Translations under genes and position numbers: made by a program
From: Pseudo-nitzschia pungens
Lineage: Eukaryota > Bacillariophyta > Bacillariophyceae > Bacillariales > Bacillariaceae
Length of the DNA stretch: 64,000 nucleotides
Assembly (NCBI GenBank): GCA_037355855.1
Contig: CM074759.1
Location: 6,014,001 to 6,078,000 of the forward strand
Direction: 5' to 3'
Notes under the pieces: model-generated
What the model was told of the DNA's origin: nothing
The model's database searches: none
Seen by the model: the letters and a program-made list of their open reading frames with translations, nothing else
In this document: one piece after another, positions 10,718 through 21,716 of the stretch
Layout of the letters: each line of letters starts with the position of its first letter
Position numbering within the stretch: the first letter of the stretch is position 1

Positions 10718-12062
10718 TCAACCCTGAGGTCCAGTAAGCCAGGCTCTGAGAAGAGCAGCCTCTTGTTGGTATGGCTGCACTGGTGGGACAGGCGCTGCAT
10801 ATTGCTTCCTTGCAAGGTGGATGGTTGCAAGCCACTGCCGCTTGGCAGTCAGGGTGTAACCTTGTAGGACGTGGAAAGGGGTTTGTAACAGGGAGTGTGA
10901 CTGGGGAAGTGCACCAGCTGCACCAATTGCCAATTCTGAGGTGATGGAAGCATCAAGAGATTGGTGTTGTTCAGCATCAAGGGTACCCCCAGGACCATGG
11001 AGTCGTTCATTCCTATAAGTCCAAAGATCCCAGGAGGTAAGAAAGAACTGATGGATGATAGCTGTAGCCCAACGTTTGGGAGAGCGCTTGCTTCCAATGT
11101 GGGAGTAGTAGTCAGCCTGGATTTGGTACCAGCGAGGAGACCACCTACCAAGAAGCCAGTTGTGCCAGCCAATAGTCCTCTGTGCCCTGACAGCAGACGC
11201 AATTGCAAGTGAGTAGGATGATGGATAAATTCTCTGGCCCTTCCGAACTCTGGTGAGGAGATCCACAATGGCAACAGCCAATGATGGAGCAGTTTGTTCA
11301 GCTTCAAGCCTCTTCTGCAGTGGTCCCGTGAAGGCAGACACACTATGCGTGACAGCCCCAGTATCCTTGCAGGAGAGCACATGAGAAACCTTCTCGTTGT
11401 CTGCATCACACAAGGGACACCTGGAGTGATCCTGATACTGGTAGTGAAGTAGTTGGTTGCCAACACCAATGCATCCAGAAGCAAACTTGACAAACCACCT
11501 TTGCATGCCAGGAGGTAGACGCTTGAAGGCAGACAGATGGGCACACCAATGGATGGAACTCAGAACAGGTTGTGGAATGGGGATGTCATGGTGGGTCTGC
11601 CAATATTTAAGAAGAGGAGGACCAGAAATGGCAACATGCAGAGCATTCTGATCAAACCTTGAACACTTGCATCCATTGAGAGAAAATGCCCAAGGCTCAA
11701 ACACAAGTCTGGGATAGTGATGGGCAGAAGCTCTATGGACAGAGAGAAAGGCCTTTGCCATGCTGTCAACCTGATGATTGCGAAGGGCCCACCAATCAAG
11801 AAAGATTCCAGTTTGATGGCCCTGAACCCACTGAAAATGCACAGAGATTGGCAGGGCAGAAATCATGTTTCTGATGACATAAACATAATCAAAAGACTTC
11901 TGGGAAATAACCAATGGCCATGATCCCTCAGCCTGTTTGAGAGCTGTGTCACCATCCAGAGCAATGGTGATAGAGCCAGAAGCAATATCAAAAAGACTCA
12001 CCAGAGCAGTGCAACAGGTGAGAACCCCAAGGATGCCTGCCAGCTCACTCCTATAGGATGAT
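10718..12062 (-). pseudogene. LINE B ORF2, C-terminal part: RNase H and Cys/His motif
   Basis: This is the continuation of ORF2 beyond the G insertion. It resumes at YRSELAGILG inside RNase H and carries LDGDTALKQ and QWVQGHQTG...HQVDSMAK, the later acidic positions of the RNase H fold. Further on, RCPLCDADNEKVSHVLSCK is a C-X2-C...H-X4-C motif of the type found at the C-terminus of many LINE polyproteins. The frame is open to the stop near 10718. It is detached from the rest of ORF2, so it cannot be made as one protein in this copy. Confidence 0.85.
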
Positions 12063-14249
12063 AATAATATACTTATTTAAGTAGGAAAATCCACCGAAGG
12101 TGGTTAAAAGCTACTCAGTCTGTAACCAGACTTTATCGTCGCCTCAATCGAAGAGAGGTTAGGCCCCAAGTTGTAGAACGACGCGCCGCCTCAACCATGG
12201 GGAATAGGCCCCAGGTTGTAAGGACGGCTATTTTGCAAACGAACCTTGGTAAGAAACAGGAAAAAAAAAAAACGAACCAGTCCAGAGCACAACAGACACT
12301 GCTGTTGCAAAGCGTACAGGAAACGGGGTAACAAGAACGTGAAAGGGAAAGACACAAGCAAAACTGTCCCTCCAATGCTGGTGTGCAGCATCCGTAATGC
12401 TAGTGGTCAGCTGACACAAGCAAAACCCTGACTAGATACATGGTATCTGTAATGCTAGTGGTCAGCGTACAAAAGCAAAACTCCTCTCTGAATGCTGGAT
12501 TGCAGCATCACCAGTAATGCGAGTAGTCATCCCCAAACACATCCCGAACCACATTCCTTACCACTGTATGGTACATAAAGTACAGTGCCTACTACCAAAT
12601 TCAGAACAGCTGTCCTCCTGTTCGAACTTAGTAGTAGCTGGAAACACGTAGAGGCGGTGGAGCCTACTACCAAATTCAAATTCGTAACAGCTGGCCTTCT
12701 GTTCGAACTTGAACTTGCTCTCCTGTAGTAGCTTGGAAACAGGGCCTTTAAGTGAAAACACTTATGGACCATCAGGGCTGTAGGCTTGAAAACAGGTCTC
12801 TGCTGTACTGTGAACTGGAGGGGTATATGTAGGTGGTGGTGCGTTAAGTAACATGTACTTAGCAGCTTTGGGGCTTGGGTCATAAAAACAGTAGGTCCAT
12901 AATCAAAAACAATTATGGACTATCAGGGCAGTAGACTTGAAAACAGATGACAGTTGAAGTGTGCATCTGAGAGGGTTATGTAGGTAGGAGAGCCTTAAGC
13001 AAGCTGTACTTAGCGGCTTTGGGGCTTGGGTCAGGAAATAGTAGGACCTTAAGTGAGAACACTTATGGTCCAGCAGGGCAGTAGACTTGAAAACAGATGA
13101 CAGTTGAAGTGTGCATCTGAGAGGTATATGTAGGTAGGAGAGCCTTAAGCGAGCTGTACTTAGCGGCTTTGGGGCTTGGGTAAGGAAACAGTAGGACCAT
13201 AAGCGAAAACACTTAGGGTCCATCAGGGCAGTAGACTTGAAAACAGATGACAGTTGAAGAATGCATCTGAGAGGTATATGTAGGTAGGGGAGCCTTAAGC
13301 AAACTGTACTTAGTGGCTTTAGGGCTTGGGTCAGGAAACAGTAGGACCATAAGCGAAAACACTTAGGGTCCATCAGGGCAGTAGACTGGAAAACAGATGA
13401 CAGTTGAAGAATGCATCTGAGAGGTATATGTAGGTAGGGGAGCCTTAAGCAAACTGTACTTAGTGGCTTTAGGGCTTGGGTCAGGAAACAGTAGGACCAT
13501 AAGCGAAAACACTTAGGGTCCATCAGGGCAGTAGACTTGGAAACAGATGACATTTATACAGTACACCTGAGAGGGTTATGTAGGTGGTGGAGCCTTAAGC
13601 AAACTGTACTTAGCGGCTTTGGGGCTTGGGTCAAGAAACAGTAGGACCATAAGTGAAAACACTTAGGGTCCAGCAGGGCAATGGACTTGAAAACAGATGA
13701 CAGAATTTCTTTTTTTTTTTAAAAAAAAAAGATTCCTACAGTGGAAGGGGCTGTTCGTGAACTTCGACTTGAAAAGACTTAAGAGGACTCAGCAAGGAAC
13801 TTCGAAGAATGTAGAACATTAAGTGAGAATCACTTAAGCAGCTTGGAAACAGTGTAGAACATTAAGTATAAGATATACTTAAGGGCCTTGGAATGGAGCT
13901 GGGAAACAGATCGAAGCAGAAATACAACGTTGTTGTTGTCGGTTTTGCTGTACGGTAGAATCTGTACTGGAAGTGCTGTAGAAAATTATGTGTCGGTTTG
14001 CTGCTGCTGCTGCTGCTCGATCGGCCGAGTGGTGAGTTGGCAACCAAAGCAACCAAACGAAGCATCCAGCAACTGAACCGATAGCAGAAACGAAGAGCGC
14101 AGGTCTTGGTTAATACATGTAGGTCCTGGGGTTGTGATTGGGGGTGTATAAGGGAGCGAGATATCGCATGGTAAAGTTGTGTAGAAATCTACGTATTTTT
14201 AGTCCTGGAACATCGGAACGTCGGACAAAATGCGCTTCGCGCAAATTGT
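12063..14249 (-). mobile_element. Element G, non-autonomous LINE-dependent retroelement
   Basis: A 2,187 bp insertion splits ORF2 of LINE B. Its 5' end (14249) carries a variant of the LINE 5' terminus (ACAATTTGCGCGAAGCG). Its 3' end (12063) ends in TATTATTAT and carries the same two hairpins as the LINE 3' UTR (12118-12131 and 12091-12103). A 21 bp target duplication containing GCTCACTCCTATAGGATGAT lies at 12042-12062 and 14250-14270. There is no RT, endonuclease or other recognisable protein. The body contains five 150 bp tandem repeats. Because both ends match the LINE, I infer it was mobilised by LINE proteins. Confidence 0.85.
12891..13690 (-). repeat. 150 bp tandem repeats in element G
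   Basis: The marker GTAGGACCAT or a variant recurs at 12891, 13041, 13191, 13341, 13491 and 13641, so the period is exactly 150 bp. Each unit has a hairpin of type CCATAAGTG-TTTT-CGCTTATGG (minus strand) and a TTGAAAACAGATGACAG block. Because 150 is a multiple of three, a 216-residue frame stays open (12903-13553), but no ATG-led conserved protein is evident. A (T)n(A)n palindrome lies at about 13711-13730. Three units recur in element H. Confidence 0.85.
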
Positions 14250-14270
14250 AGCTCACTCCTATAGGATGAT

Positions 14271-17200
14271 TGGTCCTCAGGGGATCCGCTGACAAAATTA
14301 CAGCCAGTGAGAAACAATGAAGCATTCTTGGTGGAGGTATTGGGTGATAGAATGAAAGCAGAAGTTCCTCTGAGAAGGTCCGGATCAAATGAACCATCAC
14401 ATACAGCACTGGCAGTACCACTCTCAATAGCATCAACAAGGTGCTGACAGCCAGCCTGTGGTAGGGAATATTTGTGGAGAAGTACTCTTGGAGACTCACA
14501 GAGTGCATCAAAGGCATCTACTGGGGAGTCTGGAAGAGAATCAAATGGATTGTACACCAGAGGATCCATGTCAGGAGGCTCAGAAACAAAGGCTGAGGAC
14601 CCAACAACGCGGACAACTTGTCCACAAATAACAGGGCAGACAAGCACATCAGCACAGGCTGGTTTGTCAGAAATGAGTTCAGAAGTGACCCTGTATCTGC
14701 CCCTGCCCTGGGAGGTGCTCACAATCCAGCCAGTAGAAGTTTTGAAGAATATTCTGTTGGTGGATAGAGACATAAACCAAGGCCAAAGAGAAGCTGTCTG
14801 GGGAGAGAGCCAATGCCCAAGATGAAAAGAAGGAGCCAGTGCCCTGGCTGCAGGGGGTGGACAGGGGGGAAGAAAACAGGTCTGAAGAGCCTTAGTCCAT
14901 AAGCGCTGTGCTGCTGGAGGCCAAGATGGAGGACATCTAGGCCAGTCAAGATGATCCCTCAAGTGATTGGAGGATGTCAGCTGGAAGGCCATGGGAGAGA
15001 GTCTTTTCCCATCTGGAGTACAAATGTCAGCAAGGGAGATAGCCTTGAGGGACATGCGCATGTGATTCAATAGGGACAAGTCAGCACCTCTGAAGCCAGC
15101 GTTGACAAAGGCTTGCATGAGATAGCAGTCATTGGAACGTAGCAGGGGAAGATCTGGGAAGTCTTCAAACAAGCTCACAGGGTGAACAGAGAAAAACTTC
15201 CACACATGTTTGTACCAGCAAGGAGTGACGTAGGAAGCAAAAGGATGATATGGGGTGACACCAAGATGGAGAGGAATGCCAAGTTCGAGCCGTAGAGACT
15301 CAGCAGTTAGCCTGAGAATCCGACCAGTTTGGGAGGACCTGACAGATTCCTGAAAGAGAGTGGCAATATGACTGAACTCTTGGAGGAGGTAGGGATGAAC
15401 GAAACCAAAGCCTTGATAGAGGGAAGGACCATAGAATACATGTCTGGGAAATGTCCGTGACATCCCTGCTTTATTCAGCACAGGAACAAGTGCTGGGTGA
15501 ATGATCTTCGTCCAGGTGGCCTCATCAAGTTGCGTGACAGGCATGGGGTATTCAACAGACTTCATGAAAGAATACTTGAATGTGTAGAGGGATGCCCTCT
15601 TCTCACACTTGGAAGCCTTGAGTTGAGAGCCAAAAGACTGAGACTGGGACTTCATGTGAGCAATCTGTGCTTCCTCATTGCCATCCATGGAGATAAAAAC
15701 CCCAAGGGTCTTGTCAGCATGGTCAACTTCAAAACGATCCAGGGTAGCTCGATTGCCATTCTTGTCAGCAACAGAGAAGTCACCGGGCATGTCAGCAATG
15801 GAGCGATAGTCCCAACCGGATCCATTCCATTTGAAATCAATCAAATAACAGAAGGATTTGGCAGGTTCAATCGCACCACCAGTGGCAATAATCCCTCCAG
15901 CCCATCGGTCAAGAGCTGCCTGAAAATCAACAGCCAATTCCTCACCAGATGTTGAGGAATCACAGCCAGCACAAAACAAATCTGTGTCATCCACAAAGGC
16001 AAAACCCACAAGAGAAACCAGTTGCAGTGACAAAGAAGTGATAAGATGGACACCATGCCCAGCCTGTTGCATCATTCGGAAGACAATTGTTGACACCAAG
16101 GCCCAAAGAGTTGGACCAATACCATTGCCTTGGCCACAACCACTGAGAGGAACAGGTTCATCACCATACACAGGGCCGGACCGACCAAAACCAGTTTTGA
16201 TGTGATGCTTAGCATGTTGCAGAGTAGACAGGAGAACCTCACACACATGGGCAGGAACCCCAAAGCTCTGGAGAGTGAGACCTGCAATAGGATGAGAGAT
16301 TCTATCATAACAGCCCTTGGCATCATTCATAGCAACAGCACCGGATCTGCGCTTCTGCCGCAACACATCACAGATGAGCTTCTTGTTCAGGCAGGTGTTG
16401 ATGGCCTTGTGGTGTTTCCTGCTTCCATGTTGATCAACAGCCACGGCATTGGCACGTTCAGCATAGGCAAGAATGCGTCTACCAATCATCTTGTTGTTGA
16501 TTTGGAACTCAGGAGACATCAGCTGAATAAGCCTCATCTTATCCACTCTATATTCACCAGGTTTCTTGAAGATCTCAACATCAGTGATGACCTGCCAAGC
16601 AGAAGGAGAGAAGCCAACAATCAATGGGACGGATCTCAGGAGAGTGTCAAACTTGTTCAGCTGGGGATCCATGGCAAATGCCTTGTGGTGGGCAAAACTC
16701 AAACAAGAAGGTTCACTTGCTGTGCGTTCCCTCTGGCGTTTCCAGGCAGCAGCATTGTCAGCTGGACACACTGAATAGTCAAAGGGGGGCAAACTCAGTA
16801 TAGAGTCAGGGACTTTGAGACAGGAAAGAAATTCAGAAAGGTATTTGTCAGTGGCAGGAGGAGGATTATATGTGCCATCAAGAACATGAGTCGCAGCCTG
16901 GGCAGTGCCTAGGTAGCCGAAATCTTGAATGAAGGAGGGAGTCATGGAAGGAGTGCCAAGACACTGCTGTTGACGCCGGACATTGGATTCAGCCATAGCT
17001 GGTACCATAGTAGACTGAGACTCCAAGACCTGTTCAACACCATCATGGCCAACTGCAATAGCTCGCAAGACTGCTGACTTGTTGACACGTCCCCGAATAG
17101 ACCGAGCAGCAAGACCAAGCTCTCTTTGAAGACGTTCCCTGCGCATCCTGGCACGAATCTGGGAAGCAGTCTGGTTGTGAGGCTTGCCTTCAGCAAGAAG

Positions 17201-18766
17201 TGCATCCACCAGGCCTTGATTGAAGGAGTCTCTCCATGAGGGGGCCAATTTCTTCACTGCCCGGTATTGCTTGTAAGCTTGTTTCAGATGGAGGAGAGCA
17301 CTGGAAAGGTCACTGTGTTCTCCTTTGTAGAGAGAAAGCTTGCATGCCAGCCGTTTCAAAACAGTATGACTGGTGGACACACCCTGTCTCAACTTAACAA
17401 CACGCCTCCAAAAGTCAATTGTATCACGATAGACTTGCAGCTGCGGGGACCATGGAACCAGACCAGCTCTAGTGTGGCAGAGGTTTTGTTCAACAGAGAG
17501 CCTGAGAGAGGTGGAAGTTTCATGGAGTACTTCATAGGTGGTGATGAGATCAGCGCGCACAGAAATATCCCCAGACTGAAACTGAGCCAGTAGGTGCTCC
17601 AGCTTAGCTTGGAGAGAAAACACTCCAGCCTTGAGAAAGCTGTGCCTCACTTGCTTGAAATACCGTTGGCGCAGATGAGGGTGGGAGGACTGGAGTTTGG
17701 AAAGAGAGAATCTCACAGGAGGTGGCAGATGTTTGCCCATGAGGCTGCAATTACAGACTTCAATCCAAAGCATTCTATGGTCAGATTCCATACCCTGGGC
17801 ACCACCAAAGGGACAATACCCAGCCCTGAGAACATCAACATTCTCAGAGACCCAAATGGCATCAATTGGTGTTCTGGTAGTGTTTCTGTTGTGAGTGGCA
17901 GGAGGAGAAGACTTACTATGCATGGTAAGAATGGCCTCTCTGAAACCCAGAGCCTGGAGCTCAAAAGACAAGCCATCAGTCCGGACATCAGCATTCTGGT
18001 CAATCCCAACAATGACCTGGTCACCTGCACCCAGGCAGACCTGAAGGGCAGCAGTCAAATCCCTGTGAAAAAGAATGCATGGATTGGGACTGAAAAGATT
18101 TTCAGCTGCTTGAAAGTAGCGGCACTGTTGATTCCAGACTGAACCAAGATCCCTATCATTTTCAACTGGGCAGTAAGCAGAAAACATGGTGACATTGTAG
18201 CCATCCCTGCCTTGAAACTTGACAAAGGACCATCTGCCAAGACCAGATGGATCAGCCCCATGGGCAATCTTGTGGGAACTGAACAGTTGATCAATGGAAA
18301 ACCCTGTGCCACCAGGCTGAAGCCATGAGCAGTCAGAAGCTTCATGCTTGTTGTTGGCAAGATAGGAAAAACTTGAGGGACAGACATTCTTCATGCGCCG
18401 ATTGAAAAGATCACAGGGCAGGAGTTTGGATTCATTCAAACAATGTTCAGCAAAAAGAGCCACACTGGCATTGCTCTTGACAAATTGACGGGCGTTGTGC
18501 TTGGACATGGACATAAAGGCAGCTCTACGCTGGGGTCCAATGTTTTGGAAGGTGATGATGGTGGAATTAGATGATGGAGCTTGAGGAAAGGAATGACCAA
18601 AACTGTCAGAATCCTTAGCAGCAAGAGAGTCTCCATGAAGAGTTAATTGGACAAAATGAGAGACAGGGGAAGAGGCGGAGGGGGAAAAGGGAGAAACAGG
18701 AGAAGCATTGATGGGATTTGGATTGGAAGGCATCCCATCACACCTCATACCAGAAGAGCTAACCAT
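14271..18766 (-). pseudogene. LINE B ORF2, main part: EEP endonuclease, RT, start of RNase H
   Basis: This is the polyprotein that nicks the target and reverse-transcribes the element RNA. From the ATG at 18766 it shows an EEP domain (VGIDQNADVR near residue 255, ESDHRMLW near 327), then a long linker. The reverse transcriptase follows, with AMNDAKGCYDRI (motif A, near 815), GCGQGNGIGPTLW (motif B) and GFAFVDDTDLF (motif C, FVDD instead of the usual YADD, near 924). The start of RNase H is CDGSFDPDLLRG near 1458 and the YRSEL glutamate. Element G cuts the frame right there, and 20 odd foreign residues follow. The continuation is 10718-12062. The ORF1 stop lies inside the first codons. An upstream in-frame ATG at 18838 exists but the 18766 start is conserved. 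Confidence 0.88.
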
Positions 18767-21716
18767 GATCAGAAGGAAACCGAGTCTGTCGCACGGAAGG
18801 AAGAGTTGCCGGAGCTGATTTGGTGGAGACATTGGCATGGCTCAAATCACTGACACTAGCATCATGACTGGAAGAGAATGCAATTGCAGCAACTCCAAGC
18901 CTCAATGCAGAGGCTGCATCTTCCCCACCACCGGCAGCAGGAACTGCAGTTGAGGACTCAGGAGAGACCACAGTGAGGTCACCAGCCATGGCATTATGGG
19001 GAGGGTCAGGAACTTCAGGGGGAACTTCAGGAGAGATACCAGGGGAGGCATCAGCCTTGGCCACATGGGTAGGATCACCGCCAGGAGGAACAGCACCTGC
19101 AGGCGCTGAGGCCTGGACAGCAGTAAGATTGGAAGTGCCAGTCGCTAAAGTATCCATGGATTGAGAATCATCAAAGCCTCCACCACCACTGTCAGCACGG
19201 GCTTGGAGGTTAAAGTGCAAATCCAGATCAAAAGTGAGGTCTGGGGCAAGGTCAACGGACAAGTCATCATCAACAAGTTCCCAATCTCTTGCATCCCCAT
19301 CACCAAAAAAGGGAAGAGAGTTATCCTGCATTGGATCTGCAGCAGGTGCAGTTTCCACAACACAATTGACTGCATCATCCCAATGGTAAGCTTCCATTTC
19401 AGTCAAGCACTCAGAAGAGAACCATTGTCTAACACAAGAACCATACTGAGCTTCCAGAAAAATAGGCAGGAAAGACAACATGGCCATTGCTTCAGCCTTG
19501 GTAGTGATGTTGTACAAAGCAAGGATCTCGCCTCGGTATGAACTGGTATCGACAGAAAGAAAAAGAGGCCATGACCAATTGTCACGGGTTCTGATACCCA
19601 GAAGCACACTGCGCAGTGTCTTCAAACCCAGCCCTTGGCCCAAGTCAACTGGAAGATCAAGATCAACTACCCCCAGAACAGGAGCAGTTTCATGGCTCTC
19701 AATAAATTTGGCTTGGCGGTGCTTAGCCTGGCGGACAGTCTTGAGCTTGGAGGGGGGAAGAGGTCTGTCAGAAGGATTGGTAGCTGTCTCAATAAACTTG
19801 TAGAATTTACCATCAGGTAAAGAGGCAATGTCTGAAGGTTTGCAACGGTTGAACTGGGCTTTGAGGAGCTTAACAGTTTGGGCGCGCTTTGTTGCATCAC
19901 ATAAAACATGAGCAGCCAGAACCGGATTGGGATCAGGAGTTCTGGAGTTGTCAAGGCTGATATTCTTCCTGATAACAGCAATAGGACATGCCTGAAACCT
20001 GGGATGAGTCTGAAGCAATTCGTTGTAGTGGTCAAGATCAAAACTCTGCATGTAAGATCCAAGGAGAAAGCCACAGGTGACAATAACTGGGGCCTGTATG
20101 TGGTCATATTTCAGGTCCATGTCACGGTCTCTGAGCCTCTGGAGCAATTGTGCTGAAAAGAGTTTCTCCAGGGAAGCACTGTGTCCCAAAAAGAAGCGTA
20201 GATGAGGAGCAGTTCTACTGCGAAGCCAGAGCTGAGCAACATACAATTCCAAGGTCTTCCTGTCAGGAAGTGTCGTCCAAAACTTGGTAACAGGCTTGGC
20301 CTTGGGGTGGAGCCTGGCTCTTGAGGGAAAAACATACAACACCAGGCGCTTGTCAACAGTCCATAGAAGATCCAAAGCTTCCTTGAGAGACTTGAGCAGC
20401 TCATCATACAGTTCCCCAGGGCGTTGTGACATCAACCTTGGAAGGGACAGAGTGACATAAGAACTATGAGAACACTTGGTGCCAGCAGTGACATCCACTG
20501 GAGCTCTAGAATCACTGGAGCAAACCCCTCGGCGTTGGAGGAAATGCCCAGCAGAAGAGGACAAGACAGTAGCATCACCACCACCAGGAAGAAAGGACAC
20601 TGATTTGGAAGTGGAAGCATCATCAACTGCAGTTGGCGCAGGTGTAGGAGGTCTCTTCTTGAAATGCCAGTGGGAGCCAAGCACCTGGTTAGCTGCCAAC
20701 CAAACTTTTCCTTCAGTGCTGGGCAAAAGGTTCCCTTCACAGTACATGGTGTCAAAACACTCAGGTGACATCTTGGCCAAACCAATAAGACATCTCCTCA
20801 GAGCATGGCCGGAAGGTTGCTTGGTCCAGTCTGCAGAGGCTTGAAAGCAGAGAGTAGCAAGGGAAACCAGGGACTCCACAGAAGCAGTTCTCCAATCAGG
20901 GTTGTCAGGAAAAGCTTGAGCATATGCTGGAGGGATGGCAGACTGACAGACATCATGGATGGATTTCTTGTCATTCCCATCTTTCTTGCTGAAGAAGTGA
21001 GTGGGACTAGGACACCCAGTCCATAGCCGGGATCCTGCTGGAGTTTTACGAAGAGTTTGGATAGGGGTGGGAATGGAAGCACGACCAGTAAAAGGCCCCT
21101 TACCGTAGAAACACCAGAGGAAGGAATCTGAGTGAGCTTTGTTGGCAGCAGCCAGGGCTTTCTGGCGCAGGGCATGTCGCTCTGCAGACGGTGTGTTAGA
21201 AAGAAATGCAAGAGTAGCTTGTTTCAGACTAGACTTGGAAGGAGAGACCTTGGAAGGAGGGTGCTTAGAGTCTGAGTGCTCAGAGCCTGGCTGGCCATCC
21301 CTAGACGTCTCACTGTTGGACTTTCCACTGGTGGACTTCCCACTGTTGGACGTCCCACTGTTGGAATTTCCACTGTTGGACTTCCCACTGTTGGACTTCC
21401 CACTGTCAGACGTCCCACTGTCGGACTGCCCACTGCCTGAATGCCCTGTGTCTGAATGCCCAGTGCCTGACTGCTCAGTGCTCATATCAACATCATCTAG
21501 TGCACCAGTAGACACAGCAGAAGTGAAGGACATATCATCATCAGAAGGGAGTGAATCCCTAGCTGTACGGGGAGAGGGAGGGGGAGAGGGAGTAGCCTGA
21601 AGAACGGAACCAGCAGGTGGTCGGCGGGAAGGAGTCCCCGTAAAGGCACGTTTGTTTGAAGGAGTGGCAGCCAAGGGAGGCCTTTTTCGCCTGGAAGCTG
21701 GCGGGGGGGGAGGCAT
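18759..21716 (-). CDS. LINE B ORF1 protein, 985 residues
   Basis: ORF1 is intact, starting MPPPPPASRRKRPP at 21716 and ending FPSDHG at 18759. The N-terminus is basic and Pro-rich. Residues of about 75-150 are a tandem five-residue repeat of the SGxSD/SNSGK type encoded by a minisatellite (21300-21480). A long conserved middle part follows (for example LPRLMSQRPGELYDELL and DIASLPDGKFYKFIETATN). The C-terminal third is acidic (DWELVDDDLSVDLAPDLTFD). ORF1 of LINEs usually binds the RNA, but I see no CCHC knuckle or recognisable RRM, so its function is unassigned. The stop codon overlaps ORF2 (ATGGTTAG), pointing to coupled translation. Confidence 0.82.
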   Translation of the reverse strand: MPPPPPASRRKRPPLAATPSNKRAFTGTPSRRPPAGSVLQATPSPPPSPRTARDSLPSDDDMSFTSAVSTGALDDVDMSTEQSGTGHSDTGHSGSGQSDSGTSDSGKSNSGKSNSGNSNSGTSNSGKSTSGKSNSETSRDGQPGSEHSDSKHPPSKVSPSKSSLKQATLAFLSNTPSAERHALRQKALAAANKAHSDSFLWCFYGKGPFTGRASIPTPIQTLRKTPAGSRLWTGCPSPTHFFSKKDGNDKKSIHDVCQSAIPPAYAQAFPDNPDWRTASVESLVSLATLCFQASADWTKQPSGHALRRCLIGLAKMSPECFDTMYCEGNLLPSTEGKVWLAANQVLGSHWHFKKRPPTPAPTAVDDASTSKSVSFLPGGGDATVLSSSAGHFLQRRGVCSSDSRAPVDVTAGTKCSHSSYVTLSLPRLMSQRPGELYDELLKSLKEALDLLWTVDKRLVLYVFPSRARLHPKAKPVTKFWTTLPDRKTLELYVAQLWLRSRTAPHLRFFLGHSASLEKLFSAQLLQRLRDRDMDLKYDHIQAPVIVTCGFLLGSYMQSFDLDHYNELLQTHPRFQACPIAVIRKNISLDNSRTPDPNPVLAAHVLCDATKRAQTVKLLKAQFNRCKPSDIASLPDGKFYKFIETATNPSDRPLPPSKLKTVRQAKHRQAKFIESHETAPVLGVVDLDLPVDLGQGLGLKTLRSVLLGIRTRDNWSWPLFLSVDTSSYRGEILALYNITTKAEAMAMLSFLPIFLEAQYGSCVRQWFSSECLTEMEAYHWDDAVNCVVETAPAADPMQDNSLPFFGDGDARDWELVDDDLSVDLAPDLTFDLDLHFNLQARADSGGGGFDDSQSMDTLATGTSNLTAVQASAPAGAVPPGGDPTHVAKADASPGISPEVPPEVPDPPHNAMAGDLTVVSPESSTAVPAAGGGEDAASALRLGVAAIAFSSSHDASVSDLSHANVSTKSAPATLPSVRQTRFPSDHG

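Noticed and set aside
12903..13553. A 216-residue ORF with 50-residue repeats, and its counterpart at 24565-25035
   Set aside because: The 150 bp tandem unit keeps the frame open by arithmetic. G and H lack any recognisable protein and H is truncated.
13707..13735. T10A10 stretch as an end of element G (poly-A tail)
   Set aside because: It lies inside G. The true ends are fixed by the target duplication at 12042-12062 and 14250-14270.
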